Below, piece after piece: positions 1 through 8,707 of a DNA stretch of 18,384 nucleotides; position 1 is the stretch's first letter; each line of letters opens with the position of its first letter. Source of the stretch: CAYSYY01 sp964576115 [NCBI: uncultured Gemmatimonadota bacterium]. Its GTDB lineage: Bacteria; Blakebacterota; Blakebacteria; Blakebacterales. The notes beneath the pieces are model-generated. The model did no database searches. It was not told the DNA's origin and was given only the letters and a program-made list of their open reading frames with translations. The DNA is taken from assembly GCA_964576115.1 (NCBI GenBank), contig CAZNUA010000060.1, positions 1-18,384 of the forward strand, given 5' to 3'. The translations under genes and the position numbers were made by a program.

Positions 1-1235
1 GGGCGGATCCGCCAGACGGTGTAGTCCTCCCGCCCGGAGTCGGGATCGCTCACGATACCGAGCATGTGCCCCTGCATGAGGCGCCCGACGACCGGAGCCC
101 GGGTCGTGCCCAGGTACTCCCCCTCGGGACTCAGCACGTAGCAGTACCATCCCGGCCCGGCGCCGTCGGAGCCGGCGTCCCACTCGAGGATCCGGAGCCG
201 GAAGAAACCCGCCTCATCGACCGCCACCGACATCCAGCAGCTCTTCTGCTCCGGCCAGGTGATGTTCTCCCTGCGACTCAGGAGGATGATGCGCTCGTCG
301 CCGACAGCGGTCTCGAGCTGACGGTCGATCTCAGCCAGTTCAGCTCGCTCGTCGCGGCGCGTGACCTGCACCCGGGGCAGGCGCACTTCGATGGTGCGGA
401 CCAGGGTGCCGTCGGGCCGGTAGAGCCAGAGGACCGGCTGCAGGCCATTGGTCAGGACGATCTCCCCGGCCGGGGTCCAGGCCATTGCCGGTGAACAGGA
501 AAAGCGCATCGTCGCGTGCCCCACCCCTCCCTTGTGCCCCTCCCAGTAGTAGGGGTAAGAGCGGGCCACCAGGGGAGTGGCGGCCGATCCGGCCGGCTCG
601 CCGGCCGGAGTGCGGCTCTCGAAACCCGCCCCGACGTACTCGATCTCCTCGATCATCTCGAAGGCAAACTCGCGTGAGACGATGAGTCCGTCACCGGCGT
701 CATACCAGATTCGCTCGCCGCCGATCGGGCTGGGCAGGTTTCGCTCCAGAGCGCCGTCGGGGGCGAACCAGCTCAGCCGATGCCGGGCGCTGTCCCAGAT
801 CTCGAGCCGGCCGTCGGCGAAGCCGTTCAGATAGATGAAGCCGAACTCGCCGGGTCCGTCGCCGGGGCGGCCGATGCTGTGGGAGAAGCGGCCTGCGGCG
901 TCGAAGACCGCGATCCGGCCGTTGCCGCGGTCCTGCACGTAGAAACGGCCGTCGGCGTCCATCAGGAAACCCGGTTCGTCCCAGTGGCGGTGCGGACCGT
1001 AGTAGAGCAGCGACTCGGTCCGGTCGGGATCCTGTTCGAGAACGAGTACTCGTTCATAATCGAACAGTTCCCCCTCGTAGACCGGAGTGCCGGGACTCAC
1101 CGCCCGGACCACGCCCCCCTCTGTCGTGACCGAGAAGGTTCCGGACTCGCCGCTGTCTCCCGAGCAGCCGAGACTCAGGCAGAACAGGACGACCGTCAGA
1201 AGGAGCGGGATTCGCGGCAGCGTCAGCGATGGCAT
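1..1235 (-). CDS. Six-bladed beta-propeller probable lipoprotein, 3' end cut off by window edge
   Basis: The minus-strand frame from ATG at 1235 stays open to base 1, giving about 411 residues without a stop. The start is supported by a GAGGA Shine-Dalgarno seven bases upstream. The N-terminus has a hydrophobic signal followed by a Cys in SLGCSG. This is only a loose lipobox, but it fits outer-membrane or periplasmic anchoring. From about residue 95 the protein shows NHL/propeller-type repeats, for example YVQDRGNGRIAVFD followed by a GRPGDGPGEF turn, then ARHRLSWFAPDG and QPVLWLYRPDG. The last visible residues, DYTVWRIRP, resemble the closing strand of such proteins, so little is probably missing. 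The family is a generic six-bladed propeller with no assigned enzymatic activity. It lies 48 bp downstream of the RND pump gene and may be co-transcribed with it, though its link to efflux is unproven. Codon use matches its neighbours. Confidence 0.8.
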   Translation of the reverse strand, partial: MPSLTLPRIPLLLTVVLFCLSLGCSGDSGESGTFSVTTEGGVVRAVSPGTPVYEGELFDYERVLVLEQDPDRTESLLYYGPHRHWDEPGFLMDADGRFYVQDRGNGRIAVFDAAGRFSHSIGRPGDGPGEFGFIYLNGFADGRLEIWDSARHRLSWFAPDGALERNLPSPIGGERIWYDAGDGLIVSREFAFEMIEEIEYVGAGFESRTPAGEPAGSAATPLVARSYPYYWEGHKGGVGHATMRFSCSPAMAWTPAGEIVLTNGLQPVLWLYRPDGTLVRTIEVRLPRVQVTRRDERAELAEIDRQLETAVGDERIILLSRRENITWPEQKSCWMSVAVDEAGFFRLRILEWDAGSDGAGPGWYCYVLSPEGEYLGTTRAPVVGRLMQGHMLGIVSDPDSGREDYTVWRIR

Positions 1236-1283
1236 CGGACGGTCCTCAGCGGGAGACGGCTTTGCGGCAGCAGTATCACCTGC

Positions 1284-4200
1284 CTATCCGACCGCCGAAC
1301 CCGCTTCCGGTTCAGCGTTTTCGGACAGCGTACAGACCGGCTCCATGATCCGCTGGTACATGAGCGGCAGCACGATCAGGGTGACCAGGGTCGAGGTAAG
1401 CAGACCCCCCACTACGACCGTAGCCAGCGGTTTGTAGATTTCGGCACCCGGCCCCACCGCCAGCAGGAGCGGCAGGATTCCGAAGATGGTCGTGAAGGTC
1501 GTCATCAGGACCGGGCGCAGTTTGACCGAGACCCCCTCGAGAATGGCTTCGTCCAGCTCAACTCCGTCGCAGACCCGCTTGCGGATGGCGGCCAGCAGGA
1601 CCAGCCCGTCCTCCAAGGCGATCCCGAAGATGGCGATGAAGCCGATCGAGGCGGGCACACTCAGGTAGAGACCGGTGAGTTTGAGCGCCGCGACTCCCCC
1701 GATCAGGGCCAGGGGGATGTTGACGAGGATGATCAGGACCTCGCGCAGCGAGTTGAAGAGAGTGAAAAGCAGCAGGGCCACCAGCAGCAGCGTCAGGGGG
1801 GTCACGACGGCCAGTGTGCGGTAGGCCTTGATCTGCAGCTCGAACTGCCCCCCCCAGGTCAGGATGTACTCGGGGGGGATCTCGACCCCGGCTTCGATCC
1901 GGTCTCGTGCCTCGGCCACGAACCGGCCCAGGTCACGGCCCCGCACGTTGCATTCGATGGTGATATAGCGCTTGTTTTGCTCCCGGCTGATCAGCCGGGG
2001 GCCTTCGACCGTTTCGATATCGGCCAGCGAACCGAGGGGGATGCGCCCGCCCGAGGGCAGGCCGACGAGCAGGGCCGCGATCTCATCGACGCTTTCCCTC
2101 GCCGCGGGCTCGAAGCGCAGGAAGATGTCGAAACGCCGCTGTTCCTCGTAGACCTTGCCGATCGTCACCCCCCCGATGGCGGCCTCGATCGTTTCCTGTA
2201 CCCCACCCACGCTCAATCCGTAGCGGGCCAGGGCATCGCGCCGCAGCACGATCTGCAGATGGTTCTGCCCCGCGACCTGCTCGACCTGTACGTCGGCCGA
2301 CCCCCTGACGAGCCGCAGTTCGGTTTCGATCAGATGGGCCGTAGCGGTCAGAACGTCGTAATCCTCGCCGTAGAGTTTGACGGCCAGCTGGGCCCGGGCG
2401 CCGGTGATGAGGTGATCGAGGTTGTGCGCGATCGGCTGGGTCATGGTCAGGCTCAGTCCGGGCAGGTGAGCGAGACGGTCTTCGATCTCACCGATCAGCT
2501 CGTTGGTGTTCCGGAACGCCCGCCACTGCCGTTCCGGTTTGAGCTGGATCAGGATTTCGGCATCGTTGACGAAGTGGGCGTGACTGCCCACCTCCCCCCG
2601 CCCGATCCGGCTCAGGATCCCCGTCACCTCGGGGACGTCCCGGATGATCCGTTCGATCTCGGTAGCGGTTTCGACGGTTTCTTCCAGACCGGTATTGGGG
2701 TTGAGCAGAACCCGCAGTTGCAGCGTTCCCTCCTGCAGCGGCGGCAGGTATTCCCGCCCCAGGGTCGGGATCAAAGCCAGGCCGATCGCCAGGGCCGCTC
2801 CGGTGATCCAGAAGACCCGCCGGCGGCAGTTACCGCAGGTCGTGAAGAAGGGAATGAAGCGCGCCCGGATCCGGCGGATGAGCCACGGTTCGCGCGCCGC
2901 CGCCCCCGATGAACCGATCAGGTAATAGCCCAGGGCCGGGATGACGACGAGGGTGAAGAGAATCGAACCGGCCAGGGCCAGCGAGATCGTGAATCCCATG
3001 GGGCGGAACATGACCCCCTCCACCCCGGTCAGGGTGAAGATCGGCAGGAAGACCAGGATGATGATCACGATCGCGGTGAAAAGCGGCCGGGCGACTTCGG
3101 AACCGGCCGTGCGGATGGCGGATGACCTGTCCACTCCGCCCGACTGTACGTGCCGGAAGGCGTTCTCGACGAAAATGATGGCGGCATCGGCGATCAGACC
3201 GATGGCGATGGCCAGCCCCCCCAGCGACATCAGATCGGCGGCCAGGCCGGTCTGCCGCATGACGATGAAGGTCAGAAGAACGGCGAAGGGCAGGGTCAGA
3301 ACCGCGATCAGCGCACTGCGCACATCGCCCATGAAGAGGAAGAGCACCCCGATGACCAGCAGGATCCCCAGGGCCAGGTTGTTGACGACCGTACCGAAGC
3401 AGGCCCGCACGAAGGCGGCCTGGTTGTAGAAGGGCACGATTTCTACCCCGTCGGGAAGGCTGGTGTTGATGACCTCGATCCGCTCCTCGATGTCGCTGAT
3501 CACCCGGGCGGTATTCGACCCGAAGAGTTTCAGGACCATCCCGACAACCCGCTCCCCCTCACCGTTGACCAGGGCCGCACCGCGCCGGATCGCGGGCAGG
3601 ATCTCGACCGTGGCCAGGCTCGAGAGGTAGATTGGTGTGCCCTCGACGCTGGTTACGACCGTGCGGCGCAGATCGTCGAGAGTCTGCACCAGCCCGATGC
3701 TGCGAACGATGTATTCCTCCTCGGCCCGGGTAATGAAACCCGCCCCGGTATTCCGGTTACCGGCCCGGATCCGTTCGATCAGATCGGACAGCGTCAGGTC
3801 GTAGGCCAGCAGGGCGTCGGGATCGACCAGAATCCGGTACTGCTTCACATCCCCGCCGATGCTCAGCACCTGGGAGACTTCGGGAACCGACTTCAGTTCG
3901 TATTTAACCAGCCAGTCCTGCAGGGTCCGCAGCTCCATGGTGGTGTAGCCGTCACCCTCCAGATAGTAGAGGTAGACCATGCCGAGACCGGTGGCGATGG
4001 GACCCAGGACCGGTTCGTGGGCCTGGTCGGGAAGGTCCTCGACCACTTCGTGCAGGCGGGGCACCACCAGCTGGCGGGCCCAGTAGATATCGGTCCCCTC
4101 CTCGAAGTAGACGCTCACGGTGGAAAGCCCGAAGGTCGAGTTCGAACGGATGTTGGTGACCTTCGGCAGACCGAACATGGCCGCCTCGATCGGATAGGAG

Positions 4201-4394
4201 ATGAACCTCTCCACCTCTTCGGGGGCCATACCGTGGGCCTCGGTGAAGATCTGGACCAGGGCCGGTGAGGGATCGGGGTACACATCGATCGGCAGCTGCC
4301 GGAAACTGATCATCCCGAAGCCGGCGACGCATATCGCGGCAATGATGACGAAGAGACGCTGCCGGAGGGAGAAATCGAGGACGCGCGAAATCAT
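1284..4394 (-). CDS. Heavy-metal-type RND efflux pump, CusA/CzcA family inner-membrane subunit
   Basis: This 1036-residue protein has the normal length for HME-RND pumps, which export metal ions from periplasm or cytoplasm through an adaptor and TolC channel, driven by protons. The N-terminus (first helix near residues 12-30, then LPIDVYPDPSPALVQI) and the duplicated RND fold are typical. In TM4 the stretch GLIADAAIIFVEN carries D403 and E410, matching the CusA-like pattern with a single Asp rather than the DxxxxxD of CzcA. By eye alignment, the three methionines that bind Cu(I)/Ag(I) in E. coli CusA (573, 623, 672) are replaced by R561, D611 and H661, so a classical Cu/Ag substrate is doubtful. 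C520 and C523 form a CxxC in the loop between the two halves. The ATG at 4394 is the first start after an in-frame stop. No good Shine-Dalgarno is visible, so coupling to the upstream adaptor 49 bp away is likely. Family assignment is firm; substrate is unknown. Confidence 0.95.
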   Translation of the reverse strand: MISRVLDFSLRQRLFVIIAAICVAGFGMISFRQLPIDVYPDPSPALVQIFTEAHGMAPEEVERFISYPIEAAMFGLPKVTNIRSNSTFGLSTVSVYFEEGTDIYWARQLVVPRLHEVVEDLPDQAHEPVLGPIATGLGMVYLYYLEGDGYTTMELRTLQDWLVKYELKSVPEVSQVLSIGGDVKQYRILVDPDALLAYDLTLSDLIERIRAGNRNTGAGFITRAEEEYIVRSIGLVQTLDDLRRTVVTSVEGTPIYLSSLATVEILPAIRRGAALVNGEGERVVGMVLKLFGSNTARVISDIEERIEVINTSLPDGVEIVPFYNQAAFVRACFGTVVNNLALGILLVIGVLFLFMGDVRSALIAVLTLPFAVLLTFIVMRQTGLAADLMSLGGLAIAIGLIADAAIIFVENAFRHVQSGGVDRSSAIRTAGSEVARPLFTAIVIIILVFLPIFTLTGVEGVMFRPMGFTISLALAGSILFTLVVIPALGYYLIGSSGAAAREPWLIRRIRARFIPFFTTCGNCRRRVFWITGAALAIGLALIPTLGREYLPPLQEGTLQLRVLLNPNTGLEETVETATEIERIIRDVPEVTGILSRIGRGEVGSHAHFVNDAEILIQLKPERQWRAFRNTNELIGEIEDRLAHLPGLSLTMTQPIAHNLDHLITGARAQLAVKLYGEDYDVLTATAHLIETELRLVRGSADVQVEQVAGQNHLQIVLRRDALARYGLSVGGVQETIEAAIGGVTIGKVYEEQRRFDIFLRFEPAARESVDEIAALLVGLPSGGRIPLGSLADIETVEGPRLISREQNKRYITIECNVRGRDLGRFVAEARDRIEAGVEIPPEYILTWGGQFELQIKAYRTLAVVTPLTLLLVALLLFTLFNSLREVLIILVNIPLALIGGVAALKLTGLYLSVPASIGFIAIFGIALEDGLVLLAAIRKRVCDGVELDEAILEGVSVKLRPVLMTTFTTIFGILPLLLAVGPGAEIYKPLATVVVGGLLTSTLVTLIVLPLMYQRIMEPVCTLSENAEPEAGSAVG

Positions 4395-4443
4395 GGGTGC
4401 GGTCCGTTCATCGGAGCTGTTGTTGTCGGATCAGGGCTATTCA

Positions 4444-5718
4444 TCAGTGCACGTGACCATGCCCCGCCGATCCCTTCTGTAACTCGGCTTTCAGGGTAAA
4501 GGCGCCGGCCGTGACGATGCGTTCACCTTCTTCGAGCCCGGTGGTGACGATCCGCAGGTCCCCGACCGATTCGCCGATCTCGATATGGCGCACCGCGTAG
4601 ACAACGTGATCGTGTTCTCCCTCCTGCTCTCCGGCGGCTTCGCTTCCCGCGGCGGGCACCTCATGCTGATGGGCATCGATGAGCACGAAGACCGATTTCT
4701 CGCCGTGCAGGTCCACGATGGCGTTTTCGGGTACGGCCAGCCGGTCGGCCCCGGGCTCGCGTTTGACGATCACCCCGCTCACGAACAGGTTCGGACGCAG
4801 CAGCCGATCGGAATTGGCGACCTCGACCCGCACCGTGACGGTGCGCAGGGCCTCGTCGAGGACGTCACTGATCCAGATGATGCGGGCCGGGAACTCCCGG
4901 CCGGGGTAGAGATCGGTCGTGATCGTCACCTCGCTGCGGGGATCGAGAAAGGGCAGGTGCTGTTCGTAGGCATCGAGTTCGGCCCACAGGACCGAGAGAT
5001 CGGCGATGGTGAAGAGGATGCGCTCCGGCCCGACCTGTTCGCCGCGGACCGCATCGCGGTCGATGACCCGGCCGGCCCGGGGGGCGAGAATCGGCAGCAT
5101 CGGATCGGCCACCGGCTCGCTCCTCTCCCCTGTGCGCAGGAGGGTATCGTAACGCTCCCGCAGGGCCTCGATCCCGCCCCGGTCGATCCCGCAGGCCAGC
5201 AGTACCGCTTCGGCGGCGCCGAGGGCGACAGCCTGCTGTTCGGCGTCTGCCTCGCGCCGCAACAGTTCGCGCTCTTCGATGGCCCGGTCGGCAAAGAGGC
5301 TGCGGGCCCGATCGGCTTCGGTCCGACTCAACCGGAAGCGGGCCAGGGCCTCGAGCCAGTCGGCCTGAGCCCGGGCAAATTGCGGCGAGGTCAAGGTCAG
5401 CAGGACCTGACCGGGCCGGACCCGATCGCCGGGATCGGCTCCGATCCGAGCCACCTGACCGCCGATGAGCGGCGAGACCAGGGCGGTCCGGCTCTGATCG
5501 AGTTCGATCGTGCCGGGCAGAGTGATGACGGCGGCTATATCGGTCGTCCGGACCTCTTCGCTCCTGATTCCCCAGGCTTCGACCTGCGCGGGTGCGAGGT
5601 GCAGCTCGTGCTCCGCTCCGGTCCCGCCGGCTGCGGCGGCAGCCGGATCGATCCGGTTCCGGCTTCCCCCGCAGGCGGTGAGCAGGAGGCAGAGTAAGGC
5701 GGGGCCGTAGCGCTTCAT
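4444..5718 (-). CDS. RND efflux periplasmic adaptor (membrane-fusion protein), CusB/CzcB type lipoprotein
   Basis: The adaptor bridges the inner-membrane pump and the TolC channel. The 424-residue protein begins MKRYGPALLCLLLTACGG, a clear lipobox with C16 as the lipidated residue. A barrel/lipoyl region follows (LVSPLIGGQVARIGADPGDRV, about 80-100), then a helical hairpin rich in Arg, Ala and Glu (about 112-175), the second lipoyl half (APRAGRVIDRDAVRGEQV), beta-barrel strands, and a membrane-proximal domain ending in EEGERIVTAGAFTLKAEL. The C-terminus is histidine-rich (HGHVH), and an EHDHV segment lies nearby. These are possible metal ligands, although the Met-rich metal site of CusB is not apparent. 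The start overlaps the TolC stop as ATGA, and a GGGGGAGAG Shine-Dalgarno precedes it, so translation is probably coupled. Domain order and position in the operon make the call secure. Confidence 0.93.
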   Translation of the reverse strand: MKRYGPALLCLLLTACGGSRNRIDPAAAAAGGTGAEHELHLAPAQVEAWGIRSEEVRTTDIAAVITLPGTIELDQSRTALVSPLIGGQVARIGADPGDRVRPGQVLLTLTSPQFARAQADWLEALARFRLSRTEADRARSLFADRAIEERELLRREADAEQQAVALGAAEAVLLACGIDRGGIEALRERYDTLLRTGERSEPVADPMLPILAPRAGRVIDRDAVRGEQVGPERILFTIADLSVLWAELDAYEQHLPFLDPRSEVTITTDLYPGREFPARIIWISDVLDEALRTVTVRVEVANSDRLLRPNLFVSGVIVKREPGADRLAVPENAIVDLHGEKSVFVLIDAHQHEVPAAGSEAAGEQEGEHDHVVYAVRHIEIGESVGDLRIVTTGLEEGERIVTAGAFTLKAELQKGSAGHGHVH

Positions 5719-6944
5719 CTGATCTCTCCCCCGACAGCCCGTTCCAGAGCCGCCCGATTCTGGTGCCAGGTATAGAGCGCATCGTGATAGTCGGTGAGAA
5801 TGCTGGAATAGGTCCGCTGCGCGTCGAGCCAGTCGAGCAGGGAGATTTCACCCCCGTGGTAGCTGCTCTCCGCTATCCGCAGACTCTCCTCGGCCTGATG
5901 CAGCAAACCATCCCGGAAGAACCCGATCGTTTCGGCAGCCAGCTCGAGTCGGCCATAGAGGATGGAAATCTCCGCGGCCAGTTCGAGTTCGAGCGCTTCG
6001 AGAGCGTACTCCCGGCCCTCGGCCAGGCTCCTGGCCTCGGCGACCCGGTGGGCGCCGAGGTCGAAGAGAGGCAGCGCGAAAGTAACCCCGAGACCCTGGA
6101 TCCGTCCGTGCAGTTCTTCGCGCAGGAAACCGGTCAGGGCCGGATCGGGGATCCTGGCGGCCCGGGCGGCCCGCAGGCGGTCGCGGGCCCGGGTCAGTTC
6201 GAACTGCGACCGGCCGATCAGGGGGTGGCCTTCCAGAGCCCGCGCGATGAGTTCGTCTTCCATCGCCACGATCGGTGCGAACTCTTCAACCGGTACGGGA
6301 ACGAAAGCCTCCGGCAGGGTGTCCCCGACCAGGGCGTCGAGATGCCGCCGAGTGAGCCGTTGTTCGGCCTCGATCCGGCTGAGATCGGTCCGGGCCCGCA
6401 TGACTTCGACCTCGAGTTTGATTGCCTCGAGCTCACGGGCCTCGCCGAGTTCGAGCCGCCGGATGACGAGCCGGTGCGCCCGCTCGAAGGACTCGAGGGT
6501 GGACCGGGCCAGTTCGCCCCATTCGGCAAGCAGGAGAATCCGCAGGTAGTGCTCGGTGATGTCGTAACGAATATCGAGGGCCAGGCTGTGTTGAGCGGAC
6601 TCGGCCGCCCGCCATTCGTTTTCGGCCATGCTGATACGGGCCCGACGGCTGAAAGGATACTCCAGCGGCTGGCTGAGCGAGATCCCCCGCGTGGTACGCC
6701 GAATCGAGCCGTCGTACGATTCGCCCGATCCTGTCTCGAAACCCACCGAAGGATTGAAGAACAGGCGAGCGGCCCGCCAGGCCGCTTCGAGCGAAGCGAC
6801 TTCTTCAGCCCCGGCTCTGAGCTGCAGGTTGTGTTCCAGGCCGAGGGTGAGGACCTCGTCCAGGGTCAGAGGCTCCGGCTGGGCGGGGACGGCCTGCAGG
6901 GGCAGGAGCAGGACGAGCAGGACGGGTGGAAGAGAACGGCGCAT
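5715..6944 (-). CDS. TolC-family outer-membrane efflux channel, CusC/CzcC type
   Basis: This is the outer-membrane exit duct of the tripartite pump. The 409-residue protein starts with a Sec signal (MRRSLPPVLLVLLLPLQAVPAQ) and then PLTLDEVLTLGLEHNLQLRAG, the standard beginning of TolC-type proteins. Two internally repeated helical segments follow, with long heptad-like stretches (AESAQHSLALDIRYDITEHYL and ELELAAEISILYGRLELAAE). The C-terminal part GEISLLDWLDAQRTYSSILTDY matches the CzcC-like family. Its length is slightly below TolC itself but usual for CzcC-like members. A GAGG Shine-Dalgarno lies four bases before the ATG. It is the first gene of the operon (TolC, adaptor, pump, propeller) and has a candidate promoter about 60 bp upstream. 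No regulator gene such as a MerR or two-component pair is visible nearby, so the inducing signal cannot be read from the window. Confidence 0.93.
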   Translation of the reverse strand: MRRSLPPVLLVLLLPLQAVPAQPEPLTLDEVLTLGLEHNLQLRAGAEEVASLEAAWRAARLFFNPSVGFETGSGESYDGSIRRTTRGISLSQPLEYPFSRRARISMAENEWRAAESAQHSLALDIRYDITEHYLRILLLAEWGELARSTLESFERAHRLVIRRLELGEARELEAIKLEVEVMRARTDLSRIEAEQRLTRRHLDALVGDTLPEAFVPVPVEEFAPIVAMEDELIARALEGHPLIGRSQFELTRARDRLRAARAARIPDPALTGFLREELHGRIQGLGVTFALPLFDLGAHRVAEARSLAEGREYALEALELELAAEISILYGRLELAAETIGFFRDGLLHQAEESLRIAESSYHGGEISLLDWLDAQRTYSSILTDYHDALYTWHQNRAALERAVGGEIR

Positions 6945-7000
6945 CGGACCTCACAGGAATCGGGCGGCGGGCAGCTGCATCCTGCTGCACGAACGGTGTA

Positions 7001-7029
7001 TGTATACTCCACCCCCGCCCCCAAGGCAA
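7001..7029 (-). promoter_or_regulatory. Candidate sigma-70-type promoter of the efflux operon
   Basis: Reading leftward, TTGCCT (7029-7024) and TATACA (7006-7001) are separated by exactly 17 bases. Each matches the consensus at four of six positions. Transcription would start near 6994, giving a leader of about 50 bases before the TolC ATG at 6944. The spacer is unusually G-rich. No MerR-type dyad is obvious. The housekeeping promoter consensus of this lineage is unknown, so the call is tentative. The rest of the 179 bp gap to the sulfatase stop shows no convincing gene or terminator. Confidence 0.35.
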
Positions 7030-7123
7030 ACTTCAGACTCCTAACGACCAATCCCCCGCTCTCCCGTCGCCGGCATTCGGCAGTGCCCGTCCCGTCACTG
7101 AGTCTGCGGTTCTCTGTCGGGGC

Positions 7124-8707
7124 TCACCGGTCCCGGAAATCGAGGCCCGTTTCATCGGCGTAGGCATCGCGCAGACGGCCGAGTTCGGCGGTGAGTTCGA
7201 CCACCGTTCCGGCATAGGCGGGATCGTCATACACACTGGTGAGCTGGTGCGGATCGGTTTCGAGATCGAAGAGTTCCCATTCGTCGGTCTCGTAGAAATA
7301 GGCCAGGGTATACCGTTCGGTGCGCACGCCGTAATGCCTGGCCACCATGTGTACGGCGGGGAACTCGTAGTAGTGGTAGTAGATGCTCCGCCGCCAGTCG
7401 CGGGGATGGCGGCCCCGCATCAGCCCCAGCAGCGGAACGCCGTGGATATCAGCCGGCACATCGAGGCCGGCGGCGGTCAGGAAGGTCGGGGCGTAGTCGA
7501 TGTTCTGAATCATCTCCTCCACCCGGGTACCGGGACGGATCACGCCGGGCCAGCGGGCCAGGAAGGGCATCCGCAGCGATTCCTCGTAGATCCAGCGCTT
7601 GTCGAACCAGCCGTGATCGCCCAGGTAGAAGCCCTGATCGGAGCTGTAGATCACCAGGGTATCGTCGGCCAGGCCGCTCTCGTCCAGAAAGGCCAGCAGG
7701 CGTCCGACGTTGTCGTCGACCGAGGCGATACAGCGCAGGTAGTCCTTGATGTAGCGCTGGTAGTAGTAGGAGGTGAGTTCCCTGCCTTCGAGCCCGGCGC
7801 GGTGGAAAGCGGCGTTACGCGGTTCATACACCGCATCCCAGGCCGCCCGTTGTTCGGCGGTCATCCGGCCGTACCAGGAATTCGGCCGCGGCTCGCTCTC
7901 CCAGGGGGTGATCTTCAGATCATAAAAGGGCATCATGTGACGGGCGACCGTCATCTCCTGGGCTGCGGCGGGCGAAGCATGCCCGCTCCAGTCGTCGAAA
8001 AGCGTCGCCGGCTCGGGGATCGTTTCGCCTTCGTACAGGTTCATGTAGTCGGGGCCGGGAACCCAGTTGCGGTGCGGGGCCTTGTGCTGGCACATGCAGA
8101 GAAAGGGCCGGTCGGCACTGCGCCCGTGCTGCAGCCAGTCGAGAGTGAGATCGGTGATGATATCGGTTACGTACCCTTCGTGCCGCACCCGGCCGTCGGG
8201 GGTATCGAAATCGGGGTTGTAGTAGTTCCCCTGTCCGGGCAGAACCTGCCAGAAATCGAACCCTTCGGGTTCGGCTTGCAGGTGCCACTTGCCGATCATG
8301 GCCGTCTCGTACCCGGCCCCCTGCAGGTACTTGTTCACGGTCGGCTGCGACATGTCGAAGACATTGCGGTTGTCGATCTTACCGTTGGCATGGCTGTGCT
8401 TGCCGGTCAGCACCACCGCCCGGCTCGGAGCGCAGATCGAGTTGGTACAGAAACTGTTGGCGAACAGGGCCCCCTCCCGGGCGATCCGGTCGATGTGGGG
8501 GGTGGTGTTGATCCGCGAGCCGTAGGCGCTGATGGCGTGCGGGGCGTGATCGTCACTGAAGATGAAGAGGATATTGGCGGGTCGGCGTCCGGTGGTGCCC
8601 GCACACCCTTCGAGCAGGGGCAGAGATCCGAAAAGCCCCAGGCCCGCTCCCGCTCCGGCCGCCAGACGCAGGGCTTCGCGCCGGTTGATTATCCGTCCGC
8701 TCGACAT
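7124..8707 (-). CDS. Exported Cys-type sulfatase (formylglycine-dependent, S1 family)
   Basis: This enzyme hydrolyses sulfate esters, probably on glycans. The ATG at 8707 was preferred over one 57 bases upstream because AGGAG lies eight bases before it and the protein then begins with an export signal: an RR pair (R9, R10 in NRREALRLAAG), a Gly/Ala-rich hydrophobic run and a Cys at 35 in LLEGC. This looks like a twin-arginine, possibly lipoprotein signal. The 527-residue product has the sulfatase core NILFIFSDDHAPHAISAYG, with metal ligands D52 and D53. The active-site C92 lies in CAPSR, where Cys is converted to formylglycine, followed by LTGKHSHANG. The later SSDQGFYLGDHGWFDK provides the Asp/His ligands. 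The C-terminal part (WELFDLETDPHQLTSVYDDP) is the common sulfatase tail. The converting enzyme is encoded just upstream. The exact sulfated substrate cannot be told from sequence. Confidence 0.94.
   Translation of the reverse strand: MSSGRIINRREALRLAAGAGAGLGLFGSLPLLEGCAGTTGRRPANILFIFSDDHAPHAISAYGSRINTTPHIDRIAREGALFANSFCTNSICAPSRAVVLTGKHSHANGKIDNRNVFDMSQPTVNKYLQGAGYETAMIGKWHLQAEPEGFDFWQVLPGQGNYYNPDFDTPDGRVRHEGYVTDIITDLTLDWLQHGRSADRPFLCMCQHKAPHRNWVPGPDYMNLYEGETIPEPATLFDDWSGHASPAAAQEMTVARHMMPFYDLKITPWESEPRPNSWYGRMTAEQRAAWDAVYEPRNAAFHRAGLEGRELTSYYYQRYIKDYLRCIASVDDNVGRLLAFLDESGLADDTLVIYSSDQGFYLGDHGWFDKRWIYEESLRMPFLARWPGVIRPGTRVEEMIQNIDYAPTFLTAAGLDVPADIHGVPLLGLMRGRHPRDWRRSIYYHYYEFPAVHMVARHYGVRTERYTLAYFYETDEWELFDLETDPHQLTSVYDDPAYAGTVVELTAELGRLRDAYADETGLDFRDR

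Noticed and set aside
780-2912. A 710-codon open frame on the plus strand, antisense to the RND pump
   Set aside because: Its composition (Asp, Gln, Gly and Pro runs) is what high-GC codon bias produces opposite a real gene. It has no domain or good ribosome site, and the minus-strand RND is certain.
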